From Methylomonas sp. LW13 (GTDB lineage: Bacteria; Pseudomonadota; Gammaproteobacteria; Methylococcales; Methylomonadaceae), in the NCBI RefSeq assembly GCF_016865255.1, contig NZ_CP033381.1:930001-994000 (forward strand): a DNA stretch of 64,000 bases, written 5' to 3'. The notes beneath the pieces are model-generated. The model had not been told where the DNA came from. It ran no database searches and saw nothing but the letters and a program-made list of their open reading frames with translations. A program made the position numbers and the translations under genes. Position 1 is the stretch's first letter, and every line of letters starts with the position of its first letter. Of the stretch, positions 10,729 through 19,309 are shown piece after piece.

Positions 10729-10822
10729 TTAGTGCTCCATGGATGGCTTAAATCGCGTCTCAAGTTGGTGCTATGATTGAACTGACAAACATTCTAACTA
10801 ACTCTGCATAAAAACTCGGGCA

Positions 10823-12448
10823 ATGCTTTCTTCATCGGTCGATACTATTTATCCCTGCCCTTTTTCCAAGGGGTACGGCATTCCCGTTCGGCAAGCATGG
10901 TTGATGTTGAAGATTTTCGCCCTCTATCGGTTTGTTACCGCCTGCCTGTTTGTAATGCTGTTTTATTTGCGCTTTGGGCCGTCGTTATTGGGTTCCTACG
11001 ACGCATCATTGTACCAGTTCACCAGTGTTGCCTATCTGGGGATTTCGCTGATTGCCGCGCCGGTCGCATTTAGACCGCGTTGGGCTTATGCCAGTCTGGC
11101 ACAGTTATTTATTTTTACCGATATAGTCTTCATTACCTTGCTGATGCACGCCAGCGGTGGCATCGGCAGCGGTATTGGCATCTTGCTGGCTATCTCGATA
11201 GCGGCGGGTGGTTTGCTGATTGGTGGGCGCTGCGCGATGTTGTTTGCGGCCTTGGCTAGTCTGGCAATTCTTGCTGAAGAGGTGTATGCGATAGAAACGC
11301 ATGCCTTCGAAAATACTACCTTGACTTATGCCGGGATGCTGGGCGTGGCGTTTTTTTCGATAGCGTTTTTATCGGTAATCCTGGCACAGCGTGCCGAACA
11401 ATCGGCGGTGTTGGCCAGACGGCACGAGCATACTATCGCCAGGCTGGAGAGTCTTAACCGCTATATCATCCAGCATTTGCAATCGGGCATCATGATCGTC
11501 GATGAGCGGCAGGTGACTCAACTGTCCAATCAATCGGCGTTGCGTTTGCTGGGTTTGGTCTTGCATCCGGAGGAACTGGCCGAGGTGGCGCCGGAACTGA
11601 GGCAAGCTTTCGAGTTGTGGCGCGCCAATCGGGATCAGGATTTTGCCATTATCCAATTAGCCAATCGCAACGAAGTGCAAGTGCGATTTTCCGAATTAAG
11701 TATGGATGACGAAGCGTTGTACATGCTGATTTTCGAGGACATTGCCTTGTATAACCAACGCCTACAACAGAGCAAGCTGGCGTCTCTGGGCCGGTTGACC
11801 GCCAGTATTGCCCATGAAATTCGCAATCCGCTCAGCGCCATTAGCCATGCCGGGCAATTGTTATCCGAAGCACCGGACTTAGATGTGCAAGAGCTACGTT
11901 TGACGGAAATTATTCAGCACCATTGCCAGCGGGTAAACAGCATCATCGAGGACATTCTCAAGTTGTCTCGGCGCAACCCGTCGCAGAAACAAAAAATCGC
12001 TTTGGACCAGTGGTTGCCGGCCTACCTTGACGAGCAGAAATTGAATCTGGGCGAGCGGGCGGAGTGTTTTAAATTGATTTTTAAAGCGCAAGGCTTGAAT
12101 GCCTGTATTGATAGTGGCCACTTGAAGCAAATTCTCGACAATCTCTGCGCCAATGCTTTGCAATACGGTAAGCCTGAGCTAGGGGCCATCGTGCTTGAAG
12201 TGTCGCAGATGCAGGAGGCGCCGTGCATTAAAATTATCGATAATGGCGCCGGAATTGCCGCAGAGCACCGGCAGCATTTGTTCGAACCGTTTTTTACCAC
12301 TTCCCACCAAGGTACCGGGTTAGGGTTGTATATTTCCAGGGAATTGGCCGAACTGAATCAAGCGGAGTTAAGTTACGCCGCCCATTCCGGAAAACCTTGT
12401 TTCACTTTGTTGCTGGCTAATGCCGATCACGCCGTCATTGAAATATGA
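10823..12448 (+). CDS. pilS: Sensor histidine kinase PilS
   Basis: A 541-residue membrane kinase of the PilS/NtrB type, expected to sense pilin levels in the inner membrane and phosphorylate PilR. About six membrane segments fill residues 25-190, followed by a PAS-like domain (ESLNRYIIQHLQSGIMIVD), the dimerisation/phosphoacceptor box SIAHEIRNPLSAISHAG with His331, and an ATPase domain with N-box DNLCANALQYG, G1 IIDNGAGI and G2 HQGTGLGLYIS. An internal ATG at MLKIF just before the first membrane segment is an alternative start. Its TGA overlaps the pilR ATG (ATGA). No pilin gene lies in the window. Confidence 0.9.
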   Translation: MLSSSVDTIYPCPFSKGYGIPVRQAWLMLKIFALYRFVTACLFVMLFYLRFGPSLLGSYDASLYQFTSVAYLGISLIAAPVAFRPRWAYASLAQLFIFTDIVFITLLMHASGGIGSGIGILLAISIAAGGLLIGGRCAMLFAALASLAILAEEVYAIETHAFENTTLTYAGMLGVAFFSIAFLSVILAQRAEQSAVLARRHEHTIARLESLNRYIIQHLQSGIMIVDERQVTQLSNQSALRLLGLVLHPEELAEVAPELRQAFELWRANRDQDFAIIQLANRNEVQVRFSELSMDDEALYMLIFEDIALYNQRLQQSKLASLGRLTASIAHEIRNPLSAISHAGQLLSEAPDLDVQELRLTEIIQHHCQRVNSIIEDILKLSRRNPSQKQKIALDQWLPAYLDEQKLNLGERAECFKLIFKAQGLNACIDSGHLKQILDNLCANALQYGKPELGAIVLEVSQMQEAPCIKIIDNGAGIAAEHRQHLFEPFFTTSHQGTGLGLYISRELAELNQAELSYAAHSGKPCFTLLLANADHAVIEI

Positions 12449-13785
12449 ATATGCCTGTCACCCTGGTTGTCGATGACGAACCCGACATCCAAGAATTACT
12501 CGAAATAACCCTGAACCGCATGCACATTCAAACTCGCTGCGCGGCCAATTTGGCCGAGGCCAAACAGTTACTGGCCGTTGAAGTGTTTGATTTGTGTCTC
12601 ACCGATATGAAGCTGCCGGACGGCGATGGGCTGGATTTGGTCGATCATATTCAATTGGCCGGTTTGCAGTTACCGGTGGCGGTGATTACTGCGCATGGCA
12701 GCATGGATATTGCGATCAAAGCCATGAAAAAGGGAGCTTTTGACTTCCTGTCCAAGCCGGTCGATTTGGGGGTATTGCGGCAGCTGGTCAGTCATGCGCT
12801 GCAAGCCTCGCTAACTAGGGTTTCCGACAAGGAGCGCCGTACCCGCGACATCTTGCTAGGCGAATCGGCATTAATGTGCGCTATTCGCTCGAAGATCGAC
12901 AAGGTGGCGCGCAACCAGGCGCCGGTTTATATCAGCGGAGAGTCCGGTTCGGGCAAGGAGTTGGTGGCCAGATTGATACACCAGCAAAGCCCGCGCGGGG
13001 AGAAACCGTTTATTGCGGTTAATTGCGGAGCGATTCCGCCTGAATTGATGGAAAGCGAATTCTTCGGGCATAAAAAAGGCAGTTTCACCGGCGCGGTAGC
13101 CGACAAGCAAGGATTGTTTCAGGCGGCCGATGGCGGCACCTTGTTTTTGGATGAAGTGGCTGATTTGCCTTTGCCCTTGCAAGTCAAATTGTTGCGGGCA
13201 ATTCAAGAGAAAAAGGTTCGCCCGGTTGGCGAGCAGCGGGAAGTAGCCGTTGATGTGCGCTTATTGAGCGCAACCCACAAGGATTTGACCAAGATGGTCC
13301 AAGAAGGCAGTTTTAGGCAGGATTTGTACTACCGGATCAATGTCATCGAGCTGAGTTTGCCACCCCTGCGCGCCCGGCCTGCTGATATTCCTCAGCTTAC
13401 CGAACACTTATTGGCGGGCTTGGCTAATGCCAACGGTATGGATTTGCCCAAACTCAGCGACTCTGCGCTAAATGCGTTAAAGCACTACTATTTTCCCGGC
13501 AATGTTCGGGAGCTGGAAAATATATTGGAGCGGGCGCTGGCCTTGCACGATGGCGGCGTGATTGAAGCCGACGATCTGAACTTGCCGTTGGGGATGGAAT
13601 TGGCTGCGGTCGAAGATTTCGACGCCGAGAAAATGTCGCTGGAAGCCTATCTCGAAGACATAGAGAAAAAAGCCTTGAGTGCGGCGCTGGAGGAAAATCG
13701 TTGGAACAAAACCGCTACCGCTAAATACTTGGGTCTAAGCTTCCGTTCGCTGCGGTATCGTTTGAAAAAGTTGGGTCTTGAATAA
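12445..13785 (+). CDS. pilR: Sigma-54 response regulator PilR
   Basis: A 446-residue NtrC-type activator. The N-terminal receiver has the acidic pair in VVDDEP and phosphoacceptor Asp54 (LTDMKLPDGDG). The central AAA+ domain shows Walker A GESGSGKE from residue 165, a sigma-54 contact loop reading GSFTGA (212-217; the usual motif is GAFTGA) and Walker B GGTLFLDE. The C-terminus is a Fis-type helix-turn-helix (NRWNKTATAKYLGLSFRSLRYRL). It is translationally coupled to pilS through ATGA. In relatives the pair drives pilA transcription with RpoN; here the target must lie elsewhere in the genome. Confidence 0.92.
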   Translation: MNMPVTLVVDDEPDIQELLEITLNRMHIQTRCAANLAEAKQLLAVEVFDLCLTDMKLPDGDGLDLVDHIQLAGLQLPVAVITAHGSMDIAIKAMKKGAFDFLSKPVDLGVLRQLVSHALQASLTRVSDKERRTRDILLGESALMCAIRSKIDKVARNQAPVYISGESGSGKELVARLIHQQSPRGEKPFIAVNCGAIPPELMESEFFGHKKGSFTGAVADKQGLFQAADGGTLFLDEVADLPLPLQVKLLRAIQEKKVRPVGEQREVAVDVRLLSATHKDLTKMVQEGSFRQDLYYRINVIELSLPPLRARPADIPQLTEHLLAGLANANGMDLPKLSDSALNALKHYYFPGNVRELENILERALALHDGGVIEADDLNLPLGMELAAVEDFDAEKMSLEAYLEDIEKKALSAALEENRWNKTATAKYLGLSFRSLRYRLKKLGLE

Positions 13786-13801
13786 CAGAAAATAACTGTA
13801 A

Positions 13802-13824
13802 GCGAGTAGGGGCGTGCTACTCGC
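13802..13824. terminator. Intergenic hairpin between convergent genes
   Basis: GCGAGTAG (13802-13809) and CTACTCGC (13817-13824) form a perfect 8-bp stem with a 7-base loop between the convergent pilR and minus-strand hypothetical gene. No clear T-run follows on either side, so intrinsic termination is only a possibility. Confidence 0.45.
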
Positions 13825-13844
13825 CTAAATATCCACAGGCATGC

Positions 13845-14333
13845 TTATTGATACTTACTCATGCCTTTCAATTGTTGCAGCGCGGCTTGAATTTTGGCGT
13901 TTGCGGCATCGTCTAGTTCGTTGTTTTTATACACTTTGTCCAACAGGCCTTCTTCTACCAGCGCGTCTTTGATCCAACGTTTGGCAAAGGCATAACTCGC
14001 TGGGATTTTGGCGACTTCACCTGTTTTTGGATTTTTCAGACTATCGACTGGCGCTGCTGGCGCAGGGGCGGCGGCTTTTTTGGCCGGGGCGGATTTACTG
14101 GCTTTGGGTGCGGCGGGTTTGGGTGTGGCGGCTTTGGCTGGAGCGGGTTTTTCGGCGGTTTTTACAACTGCGGGAGGAGGCGGTGTCAGTTCGGTTTGGA
14201 TGGCCGGTTTAGTCGCTTCCGGCTTGGCGGGCTCGGGTTTACTAGTTTCCGGTTTTTCCTTTTTGCCACCCATGACCACAAATACTACGTAAGCTACAAA
14301 AATAGTTGTCGCTATAAAAAGCAATTCAGCCAT
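13845..14333 (-). CDS. Small membrane-anchored Ala/Pro/Lys-rich protein of unknown function
   Basis: A 162-residue protein in three parts. Residues 1-22 (MAELLFIATTIFVAYVVFVVMG) form an N-terminal membrane anchor. Residues ~24-100 are a low-complexity linker of Pro, Ala, Lys and Thr (PAPAKAATPKPAAPKASK-like). A compact C-terminal domain follows (KNPKTGEVAKIPASYAFAKRWIKDALVEEG ... KIQAALQQLKGMSKYQ in shorter pieces). The layout resembles anchored cell-envelope proteins that reach through the periplasm, but the C-terminal domain is not recognised. It is transcribed alone, convergent with pilR. Confidence 0.75.
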   Translation of the reverse strand: MAELLFIATTIFVAYVVFVVMGGKKEKPETSKPEPAKPEATKPAIQTELTPPPPAVVKTAEKPAPAKAATPKPAAPKASKSAPAKKAAAPAPAAPVDSLKNPKTGEVAKIPASYAFAKRWIKDALVEEGLLDKVYKNNELDDAANAKIQAALQQLKGMSKYQ

Positions 14334-14484
14334 AACCCTTCCCCTTTTGTTTGTTTTATTTATTAAGATTCAGAACAATGTGATGACACGTTTTAAACAC
14401 CGCGAGCGAATATACCAGAGCTAATCAAGTCGGTAAACTAATACCCCAATTGCTAAAAAGTTCGCGAATTACGTTTAATCCGTT

Positions 14485-16320
14485 TCAACTGATTGGACTG
14501 GCCACCTGATTGCTGCCCAGCAAAAGGTTAAGCGAAACCTTCTGACCATCCAGTAGATTCTGCTCGGGTTTGCCGAATGCGTAGCCCTGGCCGAAGTTTA
14601 CGCCGATTTCCTTCAGCTTTACCGCCGTACCTGCCGATTCGACGAATTCGGCGATGGTTTTCTTGCCGAGTTTTGAGGCAATTTCCACCATGGATTTGAC
14701 AAGTATTTGATCGGTTTCGTTGTCGAGCAGGTTTCTGATGAATTGACCGTCGATTTTCACGTAATCGACCGGAAAGGTTTTGAGATAGTTGAACGAACAA
14801 AAGCCAGCGCCGAAATCGTCTAGCGCGAATTTGCAGCCTAAGGCTCTGATTTTGTTAATCATGTGCCGGGTTTTTTCAAAATTGTCCACGGCGGCTGTTT
14901 CGGTGATTTCGAAGGTCAAACGGTTGGCGTCTATCCAGGTCATTTCCAGTTTATCCTTAATAGTGGATAGTAAATCCGGATACTGAAACGCGGTACTTGA
15001 AAGGTTCACAGCCAGGGAAATATAAGACATGTAAGTGGGCAGTGCCGCCAGAAAGTCGATGGCATTTTCAACGACCCACAGGTCTATCGCGTGAATCAAG
15101 CCGGTTCTTTCGGCTACCGGAATAAACTGATCCGGCGTGATGACTTCATTGCCTTCGCCGCGCATGCGCAATAACACTTCATAGTGCGAAACATTGCCAT
15201 CAGACAGCTGTACCACCGGCTGGAACACCAGAAATAGCTGGTTATCCCGCAAGGCCTTGCGAATAAGCGGCACCCAGTAAATGTCGCGGCGTCTTTCCTT
15301 GACGATGAGATCATCGCTGTTGTAGACGCAGATTTTGTCTCTGCCGGTGCTTTTTGCAAAGTTGCAGGCTTGGCGGGCATGTAAAATCATTTCGCCCGGA
15401 TGAAACGCGGAAACGGTATTGTCCAGCGCGGCAATGCCGATGGAAACCGAGGCGCTGTAAGACACTTCGCCGGTGAAGAACCGAAAATTGTCCACGGTGG
15501 TTTTGATGGTTTCCGCGAGAATCTGTGCTTGCTTTTTGGTTTTGTTTTCCAGGAATAAACAAAACTCGTCGGCGCCGATACGGGCGAATAAACTGCCGGC
15601 TGGTAATAGCTTTCGGACCAGAATGGCCATTTCGACCAGTAAACGATCACCTACTTCAAAGCCTTCCAGTTCGTTAATCAGGCTGAAGCGGTCCACATCA
15701 ATGAATAATAGAGACCCGTCTTTTTGCGTTTTATTGCTGTGATTTAATACCAATCTCAGCTGACGTTCGAAACTGCTGCGATTGAATAAGCCGGTTAATT
15801 CGTCGTGGGCAACCAGAAACTTGAGTTTGGCATCAATAACGTTTTTGGCGGCCAATTCATTGATCAATTGTTCTTCCTGACGGTGGCGCAGTTGGCGTTC
15901 CTGTTTCAGGCTCAGCAAAAATTTTACTGCCAGTATTAATTCCTGGGTATTGACGGGGGTGTTGATTTTGTAAGTTAGACAATTGTCCTGTTGCGGTTGA
16001 CAACTGTCGAGCTCACAGGCAAAGCTGTCGTCGTTCAGAATTACTACCGGAATGACCGATACCGAATTGGCGCTGGATAAACTCTGGCACATTTCCCGAG
16101 CTTGGCAAAGCGGCAGCCTTGCGTTCAGCACGATCAGACCGATCCTGTCGGGTTGATCGGCGTAAGGCTTTAATATCTCGTAAATTTGTTCGCCATTTTC
16201 AGCTACACGAATATCGGTAAAACCCTTCGTTTTCAATGTGGAAACGATTTTTTGAGCGGAGACTTCATTATGCTCCGCAACGACAATCAGTTTTTCTTTG
16301 AGCGCGTCATTGGCAATCAT
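14485..16320 (-). CDS. Receiver-GGDEF-EAL protein with degenerate receiver and GGDEF motifs
   Basis: A 611-residue cytosolic protein with three domains. The receiver (about 10-135) has Asn66 where the phosphoacceptor Asp should be (LIVLNARLPL) and an altered acidic pocket (VAEHNE), so normal phosphorylation is unlikely. The GGDEF domain (about 165-335) reads IGADEF near residue 250. The EAL domain (about 345-595) reads EVLLR near residue 380 but keeps NLSS, FEITET, the metal-site DDFGAGF, KIDG and the late EFVES glutamate. It could therefore be a c-di-GMP phosphodiesterase whose GGDEF part only binds GTP, or a c-di-GMP effector. It is divergent from an HDOD gene across 180 bp. Confidence 0.88.
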   Translation of the reverse strand: MIANDALKEKLIVVAEHNEVSAQKIVSTLKTKGFTDIRVAENGEQIYEILKPYADQPDRIGLIVLNARLPLCQAREMCQSLSSANSVSVIPVVILNDDSFACELDSCQPQQDNCLTYKINTPVNTQELILAVKFLLSLKQERQLRHRQEEQLINELAAKNVIDAKLKFLVAHDELTGLFNRSSFERQLRLVLNHSNKTQKDGSLLFIDVDRFSLINELEGFEVGDRLLVEMAILVRKLLPAGSLFARIGADEFCLFLENKTKKQAQILAETIKTTVDNFRFFTGEVSYSASVSIGIAALDNTVSAFHPGEMILHARQACNFAKSTGRDKICVYNSDDLIVKERRRDIYWVPLIRKALRDNQLFLVFQPVVQLSDGNVSHYEVLLRMRGEGNEVITPDQFIPVAERTGLIHAIDLWVVENAIDFLAALPTYMSYISLAVNLSSTAFQYPDLLSTIKDKLEMTWIDANRLTFEITETAAVDNFEKTRHMINKIRALGCKFALDDFGAGFCSFNYLKTFPVDYVKIDGQFIRNLLDNETDQILVKSMVEIASKLGKKTIAEFVESAGTAVKLKEIGVNFGQGYAFGKPEQNLLDGQKVSLNLLLGSNQVASPIS

Positions 16321-16500
16321 CTAATACCATCCAGGTATTGGCATAAAATCGGGAGCAGTCGGCATAAGGTCAGGAGGAGGGCAGCATTTAATAAGCTTGT
16401 ATTTTCATATAATTGGTCTAGGTTTAAGCGCAGCCTTTAATGCTATTTCTATGCTATTGGTTTTCAGTATAGGTGTAAATTTAATTTTTTAGAATTATTG

Positions 16501-17352
16501 ATGATAGCTTACTCACCGTCCACATTAACTGTTGCCGATTTGCTGAGAGGTGATTTGCAACTCGCCTCGCCGCCGAATGCCTATTTTTTGTTGAAAAAAA
16601 TAGTCGAAGACCCGAATAAGACCGCGAAAGACGCGGCTGTGGTGCTAGAAGCCGATGCGGCATTGGCGGTAAAGCTGCTGAAGATAGTGAATAGTGCTTT
16701 TTATGGTTTTCCGTCCCAAATCAGTTCGATTACCAAAGCCATCACCATGATTGGTACCCGTGAGTTGCAGAACCTGGTGCTGGGTACCTTGATTGTCGAA
16801 CGCTTTTCCGATTTACCCGGACAACATTTCTCCATTCACGATTTTTGGGCCAGAAATTTGCGTTGCGCGTTGATTGCACGCGAATTGGATATTCATTTCG
16901 GCAAGCACTATGCCGACACCGCATTTCTGTGCGGTTTGGTCCACAACATCGGACAATTGGTGTTTTATCGGCGGATTCCGGTATTGGCCCGGGAAGTCGA
17001 CTTATTACTGCAATCGCAAACCCCGCTCGCGGTGGACGAAGAGGTCACGGTAGAGCAGAACGTGATCGGTTTCGACCATTTTCAAGCCGGTGCCGAGTTG
17101 TGCAAGCAATGGATGTTACCGGACGTTATTGTGGAAAGTATTCGCTTGCATTGCTTTCCTGATTTGATCGGGCCTTACGCCGATTTGGCCGCCATGGTCA
17201 GACTGGCGAACTGCTTGAGCCGAATCGAAAACCCCTACGATGCCCACGCTGTCAATGCTTTGAATCTGACGCCCGAACAAATCAGTTTCATCCTGGACAA
17301 AATCAGCGACGAGTTCGAAGTCATTTTTAAATTGTTCTATCCCACTGTCTAA
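16501..17352 (+). CDS. HDOD domain protein
   Basis: A 283-residue single-domain HDOD protein (about residues 15-215). It shows SPPNAYFLLKKIVEDPN, the helix VNSAFYGFPSQISSITKAI and ALFLCGLVHNIGQL-type text (here TAFLCGLVHNIGQLVFY). The degenerate HD-type fold normally lacks phosphohydrolase activity and serves as a signalling scaffold. The ATG at 16501 is chosen over an in-frame TTG immediately before it; the ribosome site is weak. HDOD proteins often work with c-di-GMP and two-component proteins, which suits the divergent receiver-GGDEF-EAL neighbour. The partner and output are not known. Confidence 0.88.
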   Translation: MIAYSPSTLTVADLLRGDLQLASPPNAYFLLKKIVEDPNKTAKDAAVVLEADAALAVKLLKIVNSAFYGFPSQISSITKAITMIGTRELQNLVLGTLIVERFSDLPGQHFSIHDFWARNLRCALIARELDIHFGKHYADTAFLCGLVHNIGQLVFYRRIPVLAREVDLLLQSQTPLAVDEEVTVEQNVIGFDHFQAGAELCKQWMLPDVIVESIRLHCFPDLIGPYADLAAMVRLANCLSRIENPYDAHAVNALNLTPEQISFILDKISDEFEVIFKLFYPTV

Positions 17353-17510
17353 GCCCGCTTGGGTTCTTATCATTATCGGAATATCTGTTGCTTAAAGGTG
17401 ACAGGGGCCGAGCTCGACTATCCCATCATCAAGCTGCCGATACGCTAACGACTTGTATCGAATGCGGTTTTTGTCGCAAAAAAACAACGGATAGGCCAAC
17501 TAAATTCGTT

Positions 17511-17544
17511 TTGTCATAAAGTTGTCATATTGCCTCCATACAAT
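17511..17544 (+). promoter_or_regulatory. PHO box and -10 element upstream of the porin
   Basis: TTGTCATAAAGTTGTCAT at 17511-17528 matches 15 of 18 positions of the PhoB-box consensus, as two TTGTCAT repeats spaced by four bases. A -10 element TACAAT lies at 17539-17544, ten bases after the box, which is the usual geometry where PhoB replaces the -35 element. The porin ATG is about 70 bp further on. This predicts induction under phosphate limitation. Confidence 0.8.
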
Positions 17545-17615
17545 GCGATCAAGCTTTTTGGTCATCGTGATCATTGAGTTAACGCATTGATTTATATAAT
17601 TATTGGAGAAATTTG

Positions 17616-19088
17616 ATGAGACTTTCTAAGCTGAGCCTGGCAGTGGTCGCCATTATTGGCTCGGGTATTTGCGCCGAGGCGATGGCGCTGGATTTGTATG
17701 TTGATGCCAAAACCAAGCAGATTTTTGCCGAACCGGGTCCAGGTCGCACTAAGTTGGGTTCATTTGAAAAAGTCGAAGATACGGTTGCTAAAAAAGTTGA
17801 AGCCGACAATCAAACACAAAAAGCTGAGATCGACAAAATCAAGCAGGATCTCGAGCTGAAAACCAACGAACTGAAAGCGCTCGACGAGCATATCGTTGCG
17901 CAGCGCGAAGACAAAGCCAAGAACGACGAAAAATGGTTTAATAAAATCAATGTTCGCGGCTATACCCAGTTGCGGTATAACCAAGCACTATCCGGCGATA
18001 GAACAGCGGGCGAGCCGGAGTTGAAATCGGTGGGTGATGGCTCGATAGGTAACAATCAAGGTTTTTCTTTGCGTCGAGTGCGTTTGGTATTTTCCGGCGA
18101 CATCAACGAGTATATCTCCTTGTATCTGCAACCGGATTTCGCAACCACCAACGGTGATTTGAACTTTGCGCAGTTGCGGGATGCCTATGCCGACTTGGCG
18201 TTCGATAAGGCTCACGAATATCGAATCCGTGCCGGTCAATCCAAAGTCCCGTTCGGTTGGGAAAACCTGCAATCCTCGCAAAACCGCCTGACGTTGGATC
18301 GTGACGACGCATTGAACAGCGCGGTGCCCAGCGAACGTGACCTGGGTTTGTTTGCCTATTGGTCGCCTAGCGATGTGCAAAAACTTTGGAAAGACCTAGC
18401 CAAGAAAAATCTGAAAACCTCCGGTGATTACGGCGTCTTGGGCTTGGGTGTTTATAACGGTCAGGGTATTAACAAAGCGGAAGCTAACGACAACTTATAT
18501 TTGGTCGCTCATTCGACTTATCCGTTTGACTTAGGTTTCATGGGCTTGCGTGGGCAAGTCATCGAAGTGGGGGCGGATGCAATGTCGGGAAGATTCAACC
18601 GGTCCACCAGTGCCTATACCAGCAGATTTGGGTCAGGCACGCCGACCGCAAGAGATAATAGCGAAGATAGAGTTGGCGTTCACGCCGTGTTGTTCCCGCA
18701 ACCGTTTGGTTTGCAGGCGGAATGGAATTGGGGTGCAGGCCCTACGCTTAATCCATCTGCCAATCGTATTGAAAGACAAAATCTGGAAGGTGGCTATGTA
18801 CAAGCGATGTATAAAATCGATAACGTATTCGGTACTAAAGGTAGCATGATGCCTTACGTCAAATGGCAAACCTATGATGGTGCCTGGAAGGGTGTCGCCA
18901 ACGCTCCAAGAGTCAATGTGGACGAGGTCGAAGCCGGTGTCGAGTATCAAATCAACAAGGCGTTGGAGTTAACCGTGGCTTATGCGACGATGAATCGTAC
19001 TCAAATTCAGACGCAAACAACGGCAGCTGGATTCTTGCAGCAAGCCAGCGGCGATTTGATCCGTACCCAGTTGCAGTTCAACTATTAA
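17616..19088 (+). CDS. Phosphate-type outer-membrane porin (OprO/OprP-like)
   Basis: A 490-residue outer-membrane protein. A signal peptide (MRLSKLSLAVVAIIGSGICA, cleavage near AEAMA) is followed by a charged coiled coil at about 50-100 (Glu/Lys/Asn-rich, KIKQDLELKTNELKALDE) and then a beta-barrel starting INVRGYTQLRYNQ, with FSLRRVRLVFSGDINEYISL typical of the Porin_O_P family. The chain ends in an aromatic residue after LQFNY, as barrel proteins do. GGAGAA six bases before the ATG selects 17616 over the TTG just upstream. The PHO box in front supports anion/phosphate uptake. It is monocistronic and followed by a terminator. Confidence 0.88.
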   Translation: MRLSKLSLAVVAIIGSGICAEAMALDLYVDAKTKQIFAEPGPGRTKLGSFEKVEDTVAKKVEADNQTQKAEIDKIKQDLELKTNELKALDEHIVAQREDKAKNDEKWFNKINVRGYTQLRYNQALSGDRTAGEPELKSVGDGSIGNNQGFSLRRVRLVFSGDINEYISLYLQPDFATTNGDLNFAQLRDAYADLAFDKAHEYRIRAGQSKVPFGWENLQSSQNRLTLDRDDALNSAVPSERDLGLFAYWSPSDVQKLWKDLAKKNLKTSGDYGVLGLGVYNGQGINKAEANDNLYLVAHSTYPFDLGFMGLRGQVIEVGADAMSGRFNRSTSAYTSRFGSGTPTARDNSEDRVGVHAVLFPQPFGLQAEWNWGAGPTLNPSANRIERQNLEGGYVQAMYKIDNVFGTKGSMMPYVKWQTYDGAWKGVANAPRVNVDEVEAGVEYQINKALELTVAYATMNRTQIQTQTTAAGFLQQASGDLIRTQLQFNY

Positions 19089-19147
19089 TCGATGGCGGAG
19101 CGCTGATTCTCGGCGCTCCAAAAGAGTTTCTGGTTTAAAAATAAAAG

Positions 19148-19176
19148 CCCCGTTTCTTGCGAATCGGGGTTTTTTG
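19148..19176 (+). terminator. Rho-independent terminator after the porin gene
   Basis: CCCCG (19148-19152) pairs with CGGGG (19165-19169) and is followed directly by TTTTTTGTTTT. It lies about 60 bp after the porin stop. Confidence 0.8.
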
Positions 19177-19309
19177 TTTTCACTATTATTCTCGAGTACT
19201 CACGTTGACCCTGATTATCGCGGAGCGACGTGAATATATCCGCACAAGGTGAGTGTTGAGTCAGACAGTCTGCTAGACTGATCAGCCTATCAAAAAAACT
19301 CCGAAAGTT

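Noticed and set aside
17148-17352. Minus-strand frame within the HDOD gene and other long antisense frames in rpoB, rpoC and the PPi-PEPCK gene
   Set aside because: They mirror codon bias of well-supported plus-strand genes and contain no known domains.
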